Of a DNA stretch of 64,000 nt, positions 52,721 through 61,290 are shown piece after piece. This stretch comes from Aquabacterium sp. CECT 9606 (GTDB taxonomy: Bacteria > Pseudomonadota > Gammaproteobacteria > Burkholderiales > Burkholderiaceae_C). The stretch's first letter is position 1; every line of letters begins with the position of its first letter. The notes under the pieces are model-generated. The model did not search any database. It had not been told where the DNA came from and was given only the letters and a program-made list of their open reading frames with translations. A program made the position numbers and the translations under genes. The stretch is taken from contig NZ_CAKKNB010000003.1 in the NCBI RefSeq assembly GCF_918741295.1, forward strand, positions 558,001 through 622,000. The letters run 5' to 3'.

Positions 52721-53817
52721 TTGAGATTTCCGTAAATCATGACAACCGCTGAGCCATTCGTGCGTTGTAGCAATACTTGGCAAGTATTGGGTGCATGGCA
52801 TGGTGACAAAGCGATTGGATGAAACGGTAAAGCGGCGCGTGCGTGCAGGGCGAATGCTGCTGACGAGCAAGACGCCAGCGCAGGTGGCACTCGCTGTAGG
52901 CGTGGCACGGCAGACCGTGTACACGTGGAAAGCGTTGCTCGATGAGGGTGGCATTGATGCCTTGCGAGCGATGCCTACGCGAGGCCGACCGGCACGCCTG
53001 GATGACGCCCAACTACAGGCACTGGCGCGCGCGTTGTTGGACAAGCCCACCGAGTACGGCTTTGGCACCGAACTGTGGACGCTCAAGCGCGTAGGCGTAC
53101 TCATAGACGCCTGTACGGCGTCAAGTTTGGCCAGACGCAAATCTGGCGCATCCTGGGCGGCCTGGGGTTCTCCGTGCAAAAGCCTGAGCGCCGAGCCATC
53201 GAGCGAGACGAAGATGCTGTGCAGACCTGGAAGAGCAAGACATGGCCTGCGCTCAAAAAAAAGCCAAGCGTGAAGGCCGACTGATCGTCTTCATCGACGA
53301 GTCTGGCCTGAGCGAGAGGCCCACGCGGGTGCGCACCTGGGCGCCCAAGGGGCAGACGCCAGTCATCCAGTTCCACTTCAATTGGAACCACATCTCCGTC
53401 ATCGCTGGGCTCAGTCGAACGAACTGCCTGTTTCGCCTGCACGAGGGCTCGATCAAGAAGGAACAGCACGTCGAGTTCCTCAAGGCGCTGCGTGCTCATT
53501 TGAAGCAACCACTGCTGATCATCTGGGACGAACTGAAGGCCCATCGCAGCAAGCTTGTGCGCGAGTACCTGGACTCCACCGACGGGGCCGTGCAGATGGC
53601 ATTCCTGCCGCCGTACTCGCCGGACTTGAATCCTGTCGAGTTCCTGTGGGCCTGGCTCAAGCGCCATGCCTTGGCCAACTTCTGCCCAGCCAACCTTGAC
53701 GAACTCAACGTCACCGCCCGCAACAAACTCAAGAGTGCGCAACAACGCCCCTCCATCATTGCGGCGTGCTGGGTTCAAGCAGGGCTCTGGTGATGTCGCC
53801 ATTTAGGGAAAGCTCAA
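52721..53817 (+). mobile_element. IS630-family insertion sequence (1097 bp)
   Basis: The inverted terminal repeats TTGAGATTTCCGTAAAT at 52721 and, on the other strand, TTGAGCTTTCCCTAAAT ending at 53817 match at 15 of 17 bases. They are flanked by TA on both sides (52719-52720 and 53818-53819), the standard target duplication of IS630/Tc1-mariner elements. The element sits inside the IS5-type transposase gene. Confidence 0.85.
52801..53793 (+). pseudogene. IS630-family transposase in three frame segments
   Basis: Segment one (from about 52801) has the helix-turn-helix KTPAQVALAVGVARQTVYTW. Near 53107 one base seems missing, and the sense continues a frame back as RLYGVKFGQTQIWRILGGLG. At 53255-53262 an A8 run shifts it again to KKAKREGRLIVFIDESGL. 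The DDE residues are present: FIDESG, LLIIWDELKAHRS and SPDLNPVEFLWAW. The A8 slip could be programmed -1 frameshifting, as in other IS630 members. The first shift looks disabling. Confidence 0.8.
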
Positions 53818-54145
53818 TAATCACGCGGAACGGGTGCTCGACCTTGGCCCGGATCTGTGCCTTGACGCGCTCGATCTGATCGACCAGTTTGCCCTGCGGG
53901 CTGTCCTTGTCGAGTGCCCGCAAGCCTGGACGCATGGCAATTTGCCATTGCACTTCTGGCTTGGCGTCTGGCCGTTTGGCGCCCCCCTGGTAGCCCGCAT
54001 CGCCGAAGGCGTTGACTTCGTCGGCCTTGCAAAACCACCACACCCCCGATGAATACAGGGCGAGTCGTGCAATCGGGGATGGTCAGAACTCTGGATTTTC
54101 GGTTCAATGGCACTCAGTTTCTGGGCGTTTTGAGAATCTGAACAG

Positions 54146-54840
54146 ATGAGCACGCCCGACTTCTTTCGCGCCCGGCTGGACACCATGATCGACCTGCGCC
54201 ACCCGCTGGCCGTGCTGGCCACACGGATGCCGTGGACCGAGATCGAGAAGTCCCGGGCGCCGTCGTTTGCACGCAAGGCGCGCACGGGCAGCATGAAGCT
54301 GGAAGCCGATATGTTCGGCCCCACCGCCGTCGTGGTTGCCGCGGTGGCCTTAGCGCTGCTGGACGCCCGCGTCTGCCCATCCGCCTGATGGTGGCGCTGC
54401 TGTACCTCAAGCACGCTTTCAACGAGAGCGATGAGTCGGTGGTCGAGCGCTGGAGCGAGAACTGCGTTTGGCTTCTTCAGCGGCCAGCAGTACTACGAGC
54501 CTCGCATACCCTGTGACCCCAGCCAGATCGGGCGCTTCAGACGTGTGCTCGGTAAGGCCGGGGTCGAGCAATTGCTCAAGACCACCATCGAGACGGCGGT
54601 GCGCATCCAGGCTGTCAAGAAGAGCGAGTTCGAGCGCGTCATCGTCGACACCACAGTGCAGGAGAAGGCCATCGCCCATCCGACGGACAGCCGCTTGCTG
54701 GAGGTCGCACGCGGACAACTGGCCGAGATGGCCAAGAAGCTGGGGCTGTTGCCCAAACAGACCTTTGAGCGAGAAGGCCAGACGCTGCGGCGCAGGGCTG
54801 GGGGCTACGCTCACGCTCGCCAGTTCAAGCGCCTGCGCAC
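54146..54840 (+). pseudogene. frameshifted IS5-type (IS1182-like) transposase remnant
   Basis: The start reads MSTPDFFRARLDTMIDLRHP and EADMFGPTAVVVAA. The reading then moves frame to PRLPIRLMVALLYLKHAFNE, and again to GQQYYEPRIPCDPSQIGRFR, VDTTVQEKAIAHPTDSRLLE and RRRAGGYAHARQFKRLR, where it breaks off. At least two frameshifts and a missing C-terminus make it inactive. Confidence 0.75.
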
Positions 54841-54857
54841 CCGCACGCGCTGTGACA

Positions 54858-55121
54858 ATGGCTCAGGCACCTGCATTTGTGCCGATCAATCTGGCACCTG
54901 CAGCCGAGCCCATGGACCGTTCTACCCTCGCATCAGCCTCCGGTATTTGCATTGAGGTTCTGGCCACTCAATGGCGACGCTGCCTGCGCGCAGTGTTTGC
55001 GCGATTGGCTTAAGTGATCCGAATCGATGCAGCCTTGCTGGCCGTCGAACCATTGGACATGCGAGCAGGCACTGATACGGCACTGACCCGGGTGATAAAG
55101 GTCTTCGGCGCCGCTCACCCG
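54858..55121 (+). pseudogene. IS66-family fragments (accessory orf ends)
   Basis: The frame from ATG 54858 (MAQAPAFVPINLAPAAEPMD) resembles the end of the first IS66 accessory ORF. GTG 55014 opens VIRIDAALLAVEPLDMRAGT, the N-terminus of the second one (TnpB). After about 36 codons (VIKVFGAAHP) it runs without a stop into an unrelated transposase fragment. Confidence 0.65.
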
Positions 55122-55440
55122 GCCGACACCAAGCCCGAACTGCTGGCTGTGGCACCCAACCAGGTTTGGTCCTGGGACATCACCAAACTCAAAGGGCCAG
55201 CCAGTGGACGTGCTTCCACCTCTACGTGATCCTGAACACCTTCAGCCGCTTTGTCGTGTGCTGGATGTTGGCGCCGCGCGCGAGCGCCGAGCTGGCCCAG
55301 CAACTCATTGCCGAGACGGTCTCACGCCATGACGTGGCGCCTGGCACGCCGATCGAGGCGCCGCCATGCGCTCCAAACCGGTGGCGAGCTTGCTGATCGA
55401 TCTGGATGTTGCCAAGAGCCATAGCCGACCTCACGTATCG
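55122..55440 (+). pseudogene. IS3/IS481-type integrase-core fragment
   Basis: PELLAVAPNQVWSWDITKLK is followed in another frame by CFHLYVILNTFSRFVVCWML and LAQQLIAETVSRHDVAPG, then MRSKPVASLLIDLDVAKSHS. These are the catalytic-core pieces of an rve-type transposase with two frameshifts and no ends. The following 55441-55824 shows no supportable gene. Confidence 0.65.
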
Positions 55441-55824
55441 GACGACAGGCTTCCATGAAATTACCGGCAACGTTCAGCACCATCGTGCCAGCCAACGCGA
55501 CAAGTGAACGTCTCCTGTTGGAGAATACGCGGCAGCAACTTCCTTCGCGCAATGTCCCAGCGCCGATGGCCATCTCCGCACCGGCGCCTGCAGCACTGAC
55601 CAAATCTTCCGGGACCCAGCAGCATGGTCATGATCCGCTTGCCAAAAGCAAAGGGGACAAGCACAGGCGAAAACGTTGAGTTCAGTCGGCGAAGCTGACT
55701 TACAAACACCCCGGCTTCGGGCTCGGTCAAGTGCGCTTTTTCGCCCAGATTAATCTGCTGCTTTTAGCGAATCTCAGTCGGCAGCTTCAGCAGTCCTGAA
55801 GCAGGCCCGCAAACCCGCATCGAA

Positions 55825-57060
55825 TCACGCCACGCGAGTTGGAAATAGCTGCTTCAACGATGCGTAAAAATTTCCTGCGTGAACGTCGTAGCCGCCCGAA
55901 GAAGGGTGGAGTTCGTTGTGCCACCAGCTTGCGAGGTTGGGCAGCAAACCTTGCCCGTTCACGAAGGTGACATGCGGATGAGCGCCGGCGAGTGCCTGTA
56001 TTTCCATCGCAAAGGTGGCAAGCATCACCCTTACAACTGCTGCGCGGGCCTCTTGCGAAGGAAAGCCACGCAAGTCAAATGCGGGCTTCATCCATGGCCC
56101 TAAAGCGTTAAAGCACACGCCCCTCCCGTCTGGTATTGCAAAGTCGTAGCCGTGGAACACCAGGCTGGTGGTGGGGCTCAACCGGTCACGCATCGCGATC
56201 AAGTCCTCGTAGCCCGCACGCACGAGCGAAAGCGCAGCAGCGAAACGAAGTGTGTGGAGGTGCGACTCTGGCGGCTGGGTGGCATCCCAGTCCTTGATCC
56301 ATAGTGCCATCGGATTATCGACGATGTCGTTGCCACCTCCAGAAAACAGCAGCACATCCCACGCGCCCCCGGCAGGGCAACCATTTTGCAGATGCTCTGC
56401 AAGCAGCTTGTACTGCTCAACGCCCAGCATGAATCGCACCTCGTCGCCCGCCTTGGCGAGGTTGAGAATCGGCACGCCAAGGCGCCGTTCCAGGCGGGGT
56501 ACCAAGCCGCCCTTGATCGCAAACGGCGGGTAGTCGAACCACGAATCTCCTTCTGCCAAGATTTGCAGTGGCACGAACCCAGCTGGTGCCGTCGCAGGCG
56601 ACCTAGGGGCACGACCCGCGACTGCTGGAACAGGCGCCCGAAGAGAACTGCGCACGCCGCGCTGTTTCAGGATTGTCATCGTCGCTTCGTACTCGCGCAC
56701 GCGGCGGACGATTTCCGCATCTTGTGCCTTACGCAAGCTTTCGCGCTCGGCAGCGACGCTGCGAGGCGTTGCCAACACTGGCTCCATGAGTGCAGCCACT
56801 GGCCGCGCCATGGCCTTGGGCCGCTTGGCCGCCGTCAACGCCTTGGCTTCGGCCAGGGTCAATGGCCCGGTCGAAGGAACCTTCTTTTCGAGGCCAGCCG
56901 TTAGTGCCGTGGCGTTATGTGCTCGCTGGCTTTGCGCCTTCGCAGTTTTAACCGGTGCTGTTATCGCCGTCTTTGCTACATTTAGTGCAGCTTTTTTGGG
57001 CAATTTTTTTGTACTGGCTTTGATACTCTTCGCTGGCGCTGTCTTTTTCGTTGAGACCAT
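55825..57060 (-). CDS. SGNH/GDSL-type hydrolase with basic Ala/Lys-rich N-terminus
   Basis: Of 411 residues, the first 110 are Lys/Ala/Pro-rich and probably disordered. They look like a histone H1-type or surface tail rather than a signal peptide. The hydrolase domain runs from about 162 to 405. Block I is ILAEGDSWFDYPP with nucleophile Ser173, the Asn block is FSGGGNDIVDN (Asn244), and the C-terminal block is WHNELHPSSGGY with His385. Such enzymes are esterases or lipases. It is transcribed divergently from the metalloprotease-caspase operon across a 231-bp intergenic region (57061-57291), in which I see no clear promoter boxes. Confidence 0.82.
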   Translation of the reverse strand: MVSTKKTAPAKSIKASTKKLPKKAALNVAKTAITAPVKTAKAQSQRAHNATALTAGLEKKVPSTGPLTLAEAKALTAAKRPKAMARPVAALMEPVLATPRSVAAERESLRKAQDAEIVRRVREYEATMTILKQRGVRSSLRAPVPAVAGRAPRSPATAPAGFVPLQILAEGDSWFDYPPFAIKGGLVPRLERRLGVPILNLAKAGDEVRFMLGVEQYKLLAEHLQNGCPAGGAWDVLLFSGGGNDIVDNPMALWIKDWDATQPPESHLHTLRFAAALSLVRAGYEDLIAMRDRLSPTTSLVFHGYDFAIPDGRGVCFNALGPWMKPAFDLRGFPSQEARAAVVRVMLATFAMEIQALAGAHPHVTFVNGQGLLPNLASWWHNELHPSSGGYDVHAGNFYASLKQLFPTRVA

Positions 57061-57291
57061 AAGGAACCTCCCTTGAGTTGCTGCTAGTTCGCACCGCGTA
57101 ATCCTCAGGGAAATACTCGGGCCTTGACAACCCCCAAGACGGCTCTGTCCCCATCACGATACATTTTTCGAAGTCAACCCCTGCCAAGTTAGGGGGCTGC
57201 ACGCCATGGGAAGCGCGCTTACCATCTCGATGAATTCTTTGACGACGCACGTGCCGATGGCGCGCGCTATATGTTGATCATGGAGGTAAAG

Positions 57292-57993
57292 ATGTCGAAC
57301 GCCAACGCAAGACAATGGATCTGCGCAACGCGGCAAAAGCGCCCGCCGGGTGTTGAAACCAGAGGCCTGGCAGACAAGAATCTGCTATGGCAGCCCGGTC
57401 AGGAACTACTCATCGGCTTCTTACAGGGCTCGACGAAGTTGCAAAACCGAGTCTTCGAAACCGCCCTGCACTGGACCTCACCCGACGAGGGCGGCGCTAA
57501 CCTCGTCTTCAAACGCGCAGACAAGCCCGAATCAGCCCAAATCCGCATCAGTTTTGACGAAGCAGGTGGTTCATGGTCGATGGTGGGCAAGGACGCTCTG
57601 GCCGAGAAAAAAACCCAACCTACGATGAACCTGGGTTGGGCCACCGAGACCACCAACGACCAGGACTTCTCCAGCGTCGTGCTGCACGAGTTCGGACATT
57701 CTCTAGGCCTTCTGCACGAGCACAACCACCCTGAGTTGACGCTGCGCTGGAAGAAGGACGTGGTCTATGGCGACCTAGGGTCACATCCCAACAATTGGTC
57801 GAAGGACGATGTGGACTACAACGTCTTCGAGCAGTACTCAGATGAACGTGTGGTGATGTCCGACAAGCCCGACCTAGTGTCCATCATGATCTACACGATT
57901 CCCGCTCGTTGGCTCGATGGGCAACAAGCCATCACGCCGTCGGATCATCTCTCCAAGGGAGACATCCAGTTCATCCGAGAGATTTACCCCTGA
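57292..57993 (+). CDS. metzincin-like zinc metalloprotease (matrixin/astacin type)
   Basis: GGAGGT just upstream of ATG 57292 selects this start over 57271. The 233-residue protein has the extended zinc site VLHEFGHSLGLLHEH, with ligands His132, His136 and His142 and catalytic Glu133. A downstream Met in SIMIYTIP fits the Met-turn. No signal peptide or pro-domain is seen, so it may act in the cytoplasm or be exported by another route. It is the first of five genes that are closely spaced or overlapping, 22 bp before the caspase-like gene. Confidence 0.87.
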   Translation: MSNANARQWICATRQKRPPGVETRGLADKNLLWQPGQELLIGFLQGSTKLQNRVFETALHWTSPDEGGANLVFKRADKPESAQIRISFDEAGGSWSMVGKDALAEKKTQPTMNLGWATETTNDQDFSSVVLHEFGHSLGLLHEHNHPELTLRWKKDVVYGDLGSHPNNWSKDDVDYNVFEQYSDERVVMSDKPDLVSIMIYTIPARWLDGQQAITPSDHLSKGDIQFIREIYP

Positions 57994-58015
57994 CGGGCTC
58001 GTCCCTTAGTACGAC

Positions 58016-59059
58016 ATGCCAACCGATGCCGTGATTGTCAGTGTGGCCGACTATCCAAGCGGCAACCGGTTGCTGCGCGCACTGCCCGGAGCAGCACGCG
58101 ACAGCCAGCGCATGCAGAAATGGCTGCAGGCGAACACCGAAGGAGTATCAATCAGGGATTTCACTTGGCCCCCACCGCCGCCCGCGCTCCCAGGTGCCGA
58201 TGCATTGCCATGGAATCGGCTGAGCATCGAGGCCACAATGCAACAGTTGCTCGTGAGCGGGTTGCATAAGACACGGGACCGATTGTTCTTCTACGCCTCG
58301 GCGCACGGCATGTCGGTGCCCACCAACCCGGCGATGCCTGCGGTCTTTTGCGCGTCTCATTGGCCGACTACCGCGCCAGATTTGTTCTTGTCAAGCGGGT
58401 GGGTGCCGCAGTTCACGGGGGCACCCGTCTACGACGAGTACCTGTGCTTCTTCGACTGCTGCAATGAGTGGCAACCCGGCACATTGCCGGTCTTCCAACC
58501 ACTGAACCTGCCAGCGCGCCCGGTGCCCCCGCGTGTTTTAGTCGTAGCGGCGTGCAAACCGGGACAGCAGGCGCTGGACACCCCCACTGGCGGTGTGTTC
58601 ACCGACGTGCTGCTCGAAGCGCTGAGCGGCTCGGCTGGCAAGCCGGGCACAGCCCAGGTGACTGCTGCCGATGTCGTCGCGTACCTTAAGGAGAACGTTG
58701 TCATCCGCGCTGCGCAAGTCAAGCCTGGTCACGTGCAGACGCCAGTTGAATGGATGGACCCCAACGCGCACGCCGACCTGAACGCGTTCTTGCTCTTCGA
58801 CCGACTCCCCGTCAATGCCGCTGACGTGACCTCCTTGCTGGACGGGCGAGATCCCTCCAACGTCGAGGTGCTTGACGCAGAACTTGAGCCGAGCGGCACG
58901 GTGCTGGCGGCGCCCGATGGCGTCGCGATGCTGCCAAATCTCTTCGCCGGCAAATACGTGTTGCGCTGCGCAACCGACGGTTGGAAGAAGACCATTCGAC
59001 TCAAGACCACGGTCGCCGATGATGGCAGCGTCGTGTCTCGAGTAGAGGCTTTGCCGTGA
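58016..59059 (+). CDS. caspase-like cysteine protease (C14 family) with C-terminal beta domain
   Basis: The 347-residue protein opens with VIVSVADYPSGNRLLRALPG, the usual first strand and helix of prokaryotic caspases. The catalytic His97 is in LFFYASAHGMS and the Cys in CFFDCCNEW (Cys149 by alignment to DxC). GGVFTDVLLEALSG and the later AADVVAYLKENV complete the p20-like fold. Residues of about 265-347 form a beta-rich add-on (VEVLDAELEPSGTVLAAPDG). Bacterial caspases often execute abortive conflict responses (family knowledge). The stop overlaps the next start (GTGA), so production of the two is coupled. Confidence 0.85.
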   Translation: MPTDAVIVSVADYPSGNRLLRALPGAARDSQRMQKWLQANTEGVSIRDFTWPPPPPALPGADALPWNRLSIEATMQQLLVSGLHKTRDRLFFYASAHGMSVPTNPAMPAVFCASHWPTTAPDLFLSSGWVPQFTGAPVYDEYLCFFDCCNEWQPGTLPVFQPLNLPARPVPPRVLVVAACKPGQQALDTPTGGVFTDVLLEALSGSAGKPGTAQVTAADVVAYLKENVVIRAAQVKPGHVQTPVEWMDPNAHADLNAFLLFDRLPVNAADVTSLLDGRDPSNVEVLDAELEPSGTVLAAPDGVAMLPNLFAGKYVLRCATDGWKKTIRLKTTVADDGSVVSRVEALP

Positions 59060-60717
59060 GCCGCGCCGTTTACCACCTTCACATCGCCGGCCCGGCCGGC
59101 GCCGTGTTCCGCGTGACGGATGGCGCGGCACGCTGCGTCGGCACTGGAATGCACCTGCTTGACATCGATCTGCCACAAGGCATTTACACAGTCAGCGCCT
59201 CGATGGGTCGCTCGGTCGAGACGCGTGAGGTGCTTCTCGACGAATCGCAGAGCATCGAACTTAGTTCAACGATGCCCAGCTTCGGCGAACAGGCGTTCGC
59301 CATCGCGCCTGAGGTCCTCGTCGCACTCGGATCACATCCCCTCCAGCCAGGAGGGCAGCTGATCGCGCTGCGGGGCCCCTGGCGTGACGAGCAGACCGCT
59401 GCCGACCGCGTGTCACTCGATTGTGACGGCCGCGCCGTGGCAGCGCTCCGTGAAGGTCTGGTGCCCGACCCGAGTGGAGTGGGTGTGTGGAGCTGGCAAC
59501 TGTTCAACCTTGACACGGCGTCCAGACCTGCGGTTTTCAACGTTACTCGGTCAGTGTGCACCAAGTCTAGCGCTCAAACCCGACCGTCGGCCGATGTGGC
59601 TACCACGGGATCCAAAGACTCGGCACCGCAAAAGGTTAGTCATGTGCTGCCGCACTGGGGCGACTGGATGGTGTGGGCCGCCTACCCGGCTACGGCCTGC
59701 GGAGCACCTGCAGGCGTGGATCTGCCGATGCCCTACTACCTGCGCCTGCGCCTCACACGTGTCGGCGCCGCGCCCGCCGCGTTCTTGCAAAGTCTGTCGG
59801 ACCAGGTTTTCACAGCACTGGCCGCGCGCAGCGGCCTGCCTTTAACCAAGCCTGTGCTCGATTTGCTGCTTTTGCCCGACGATATCGATCCGCTACTGGT
59901 GCTTGCCGCTGCGCACCTCGCCTCAATCACGCTGGCTTCGCTCGGACGGCTGCCTCAACTACCTCACGATGCGTCAGCTTCGACTTCGCAGCCCAATGGC
60001 TCATCGAGCGCCACGCAAAACGAGGCGCTGATGATCGACACAGAAGCCCTGCACCAGCGCTTCCACGCTTGGCTAGCGAAGCACGAAAACGGGCCGCTGG
60101 CCAATGCACCCGACTTGGTGGCCGCGCGCTTTCTCTTCGCACTCAGCACAAGCGCGCACTTGCGTGTTCCGCCTGTGCTGCTGCGTTCGCTCGACAGTTT
60201 GATCTACGTCATGGAATCGCCAATGTCCCGCACGGCAGGCGCCATCTTCGACGAGACCGTCTGGGGCCCTAGGCTGCAGATTTCCGACTCGTTCGCCTTC
60301 CTGCAATGGCTGCCAGATTCTGACTATGCGCAAGAACTGCTGAACAACGTGAAACGTTCACTCGAAAATGCTCAAGCAATGCAATCCATCGCTGGGATCA
60401 TCGAGCAAGCCAGCGCCAAGATCGCTCGGAAATACGTGATGGCCTCGGCGTCACGGAGCAAACAGCCCGAGCTGCCAGCCTCCATGCCGGCAATGCGACA
60501 CTTGCCGCCCGGCTCGGACTTTGACACGACTTTCGAACAGCCGCGTGAGCCGCAAGGGCTCGACGTCGAGGCATTCATCCAGAGCAACGTCATGAGCTTG
60601 CGCATTCCCGCCTCAGCGATGGAGCGCCTCGGCACAGTTCTCGGCAGCTTGTCGATCGATCAGGACAGTGTAGGGCGTGCAATGCAGCAATTGGCCGTAC
60701 GAATCAAGAATGACTGA
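59056..60717 (+). CDS. unknown protein coupled to the caspase-like gene (553 aa)
   Basis: GTG 59056 overlaps the caspase stop. The N-terminal 70 residues are beta-rich (AVYHLHIAGPAGAVFRVTDG, then GIYTVSASMGRSVETREVLL), similar in style to the add-on of the caspase. A middle region has WGDWMVWAAYPATACG, and the C-terminal half is helical (LLRSLDSLIYVMESPMSRTA; ISDSFAFLQWLPDSDYAQ). I recognise no catalytic motif, signal peptide or membrane helix. Its coupling suggests a regulator, substrate or adaptor of the caspase. Confidence 0.75.
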   Translation: MSRAVYHLHIAGPAGAVFRVTDGAARCVGTGMHLLDIDLPQGIYTVSASMGRSVETREVLLDESQSIELSSTMPSFGEQAFAIAPEVLVALGSHPLQPGGQLIALRGPWRDEQTAADRVSLDCDGRAVAALREGLVPDPSGVGVWSWQLFNLDTASRPAVFNVTRSVCTKSSAQTRPSADVATTGSKDSAPQKVSHVLPHWGDWMVWAAYPATACGAPAGVDLPMPYYLRLRLTRVGAAPAAFLQSLSDQVFTALAARSGLPLTKPVLDLLLLPDDIDPLLVLAAAHLASITLASLGRLPQLPHDASASTSQPNGSSSATQNEALMIDTEALHQRFHAWLAKHENGPLANAPDLVAARFLFALSTSAHLRVPPVLLRSLDSLIYVMESPMSRTAGAIFDETVWGPRLQISDSFAFLQWLPDSDYAQELLNNVKRSLENAQAMQSIAGIIEQASAKIARKYVMASASRSKQPELPASMPAMRHLPPGSDFDTTFEQPREPQGLDVEAFIQSNVMSLRIPASAMERLGTVLGSLSIDQDSVGRAMQQLAVRIKND

Positions 60718-60728
60718 GAAGGACGCAC

Positions 60729-61226
60729 GTGTGGTCGGTTGCAGGAATCAAGGTTTCATTCCATCGCATTGGATTGACCGACTGGACGCCCAGCGGGGTG
60801 TTGCGCAGTTGGGCGGAGGCGCACTGGCAGCCAACCCCTGGTGGCGTGGCGATAGCCTGCTTGCCGACCGAGGCACTCTGGCTCGGCTTCTCCGACAATC
60901 CCCGGCCAGCCATGGTCGTCCTGACCTGCACAGACACCGCCGAGACCGCCCGTCTGCAAGTGCCATTGCAGTGGCAGCTTGGCTTCTTGGTTGGGGCAGA
61001 TGCACAGAATCGCCCCATCACCCTGCGCAATGCAGCGTCATCCAACTTTCGACTCGACGTTCAACAGCGAGAACCCACAAGCCGCGATTCGTTCGAACTG
61101 GTACTGATGTCGCCCCTAGCCTGGAAAACACGTTTCGGACCGATCGACATCGCGGCAGCCGAGCCCCCTGCGGTTGTACCAGCGTACTCGCGCATCGTGC
61201 GGCCCAAGACCGGTCCACCGCGTTGA
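60729..61226 (+). CDS. unknown small protein in the caspase operon (165 aa)
   Basis: GTG 60729 follows AAGGA with correct spacing and lies 11 bp after the preceding stop. The sequence is beta-rich with many Trp residues in the first 60 positions (GLTDWTPSGVLRSWAEAHW). No family was recognised. A shadow frame at 60677-61519 overlaps it but lacks a ribosome-binding site and a sensible composition. It is probably a small binding or adaptor protein of the operon. Confidence 0.65.
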   Translation: MWSVAGIKVSFHRIGLTDWTPSGVLRSWAEAHWQPTPGGVAIACLPTEALWLGFSDNPRPAMVVLTCTDTAETARLQVPLQWQLGFLVGADAQNRPITLRNAASSNFRLDVQQREPTSRDSFELVLMSPLAWKTRFGPIDIAAAEPPAVVPAYSRIVRPKTGPPR

Positions 61227-61290
61227 CAGAACTGACGCACTCCGACTACCCATCCCATTTAACTGACACCCACCGACGGAGTTCCGAACC

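Larger units (their letters stand above)
52466..54045 (-). mobile_element. IS5-family element remnant, interrupted by an IS630 element
   Basis: The minus-strand transposase reads DEVNAFGDAGYQGGAKRPD, then AKVEHPFRVI at 53819-54043. It resumes at 52720 with KRQFGRVK and, after a 1-bp frameshift, VRYRGLAKNTAQFHTLFALS, ending near 52586. Removing the IS630 copy restores HPFRVIKRQFGRVK exactly. The terminal sequence GGGAAGGTCTGCACAAATG starts at 52466, directly after a CTAG at 52462-52465, the kind of 4-bp target used by IS5-type elements. The N-terminal half of the transposase and the other end are missing beyond about 54045. Confidence 0.75.

Noticed and set aside
55322..55730. two - strand frames of about 90 codons after the IS patch
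   Set aside because: They overlap each other and the IS remnants, with no RBS, domain or neighbour support.
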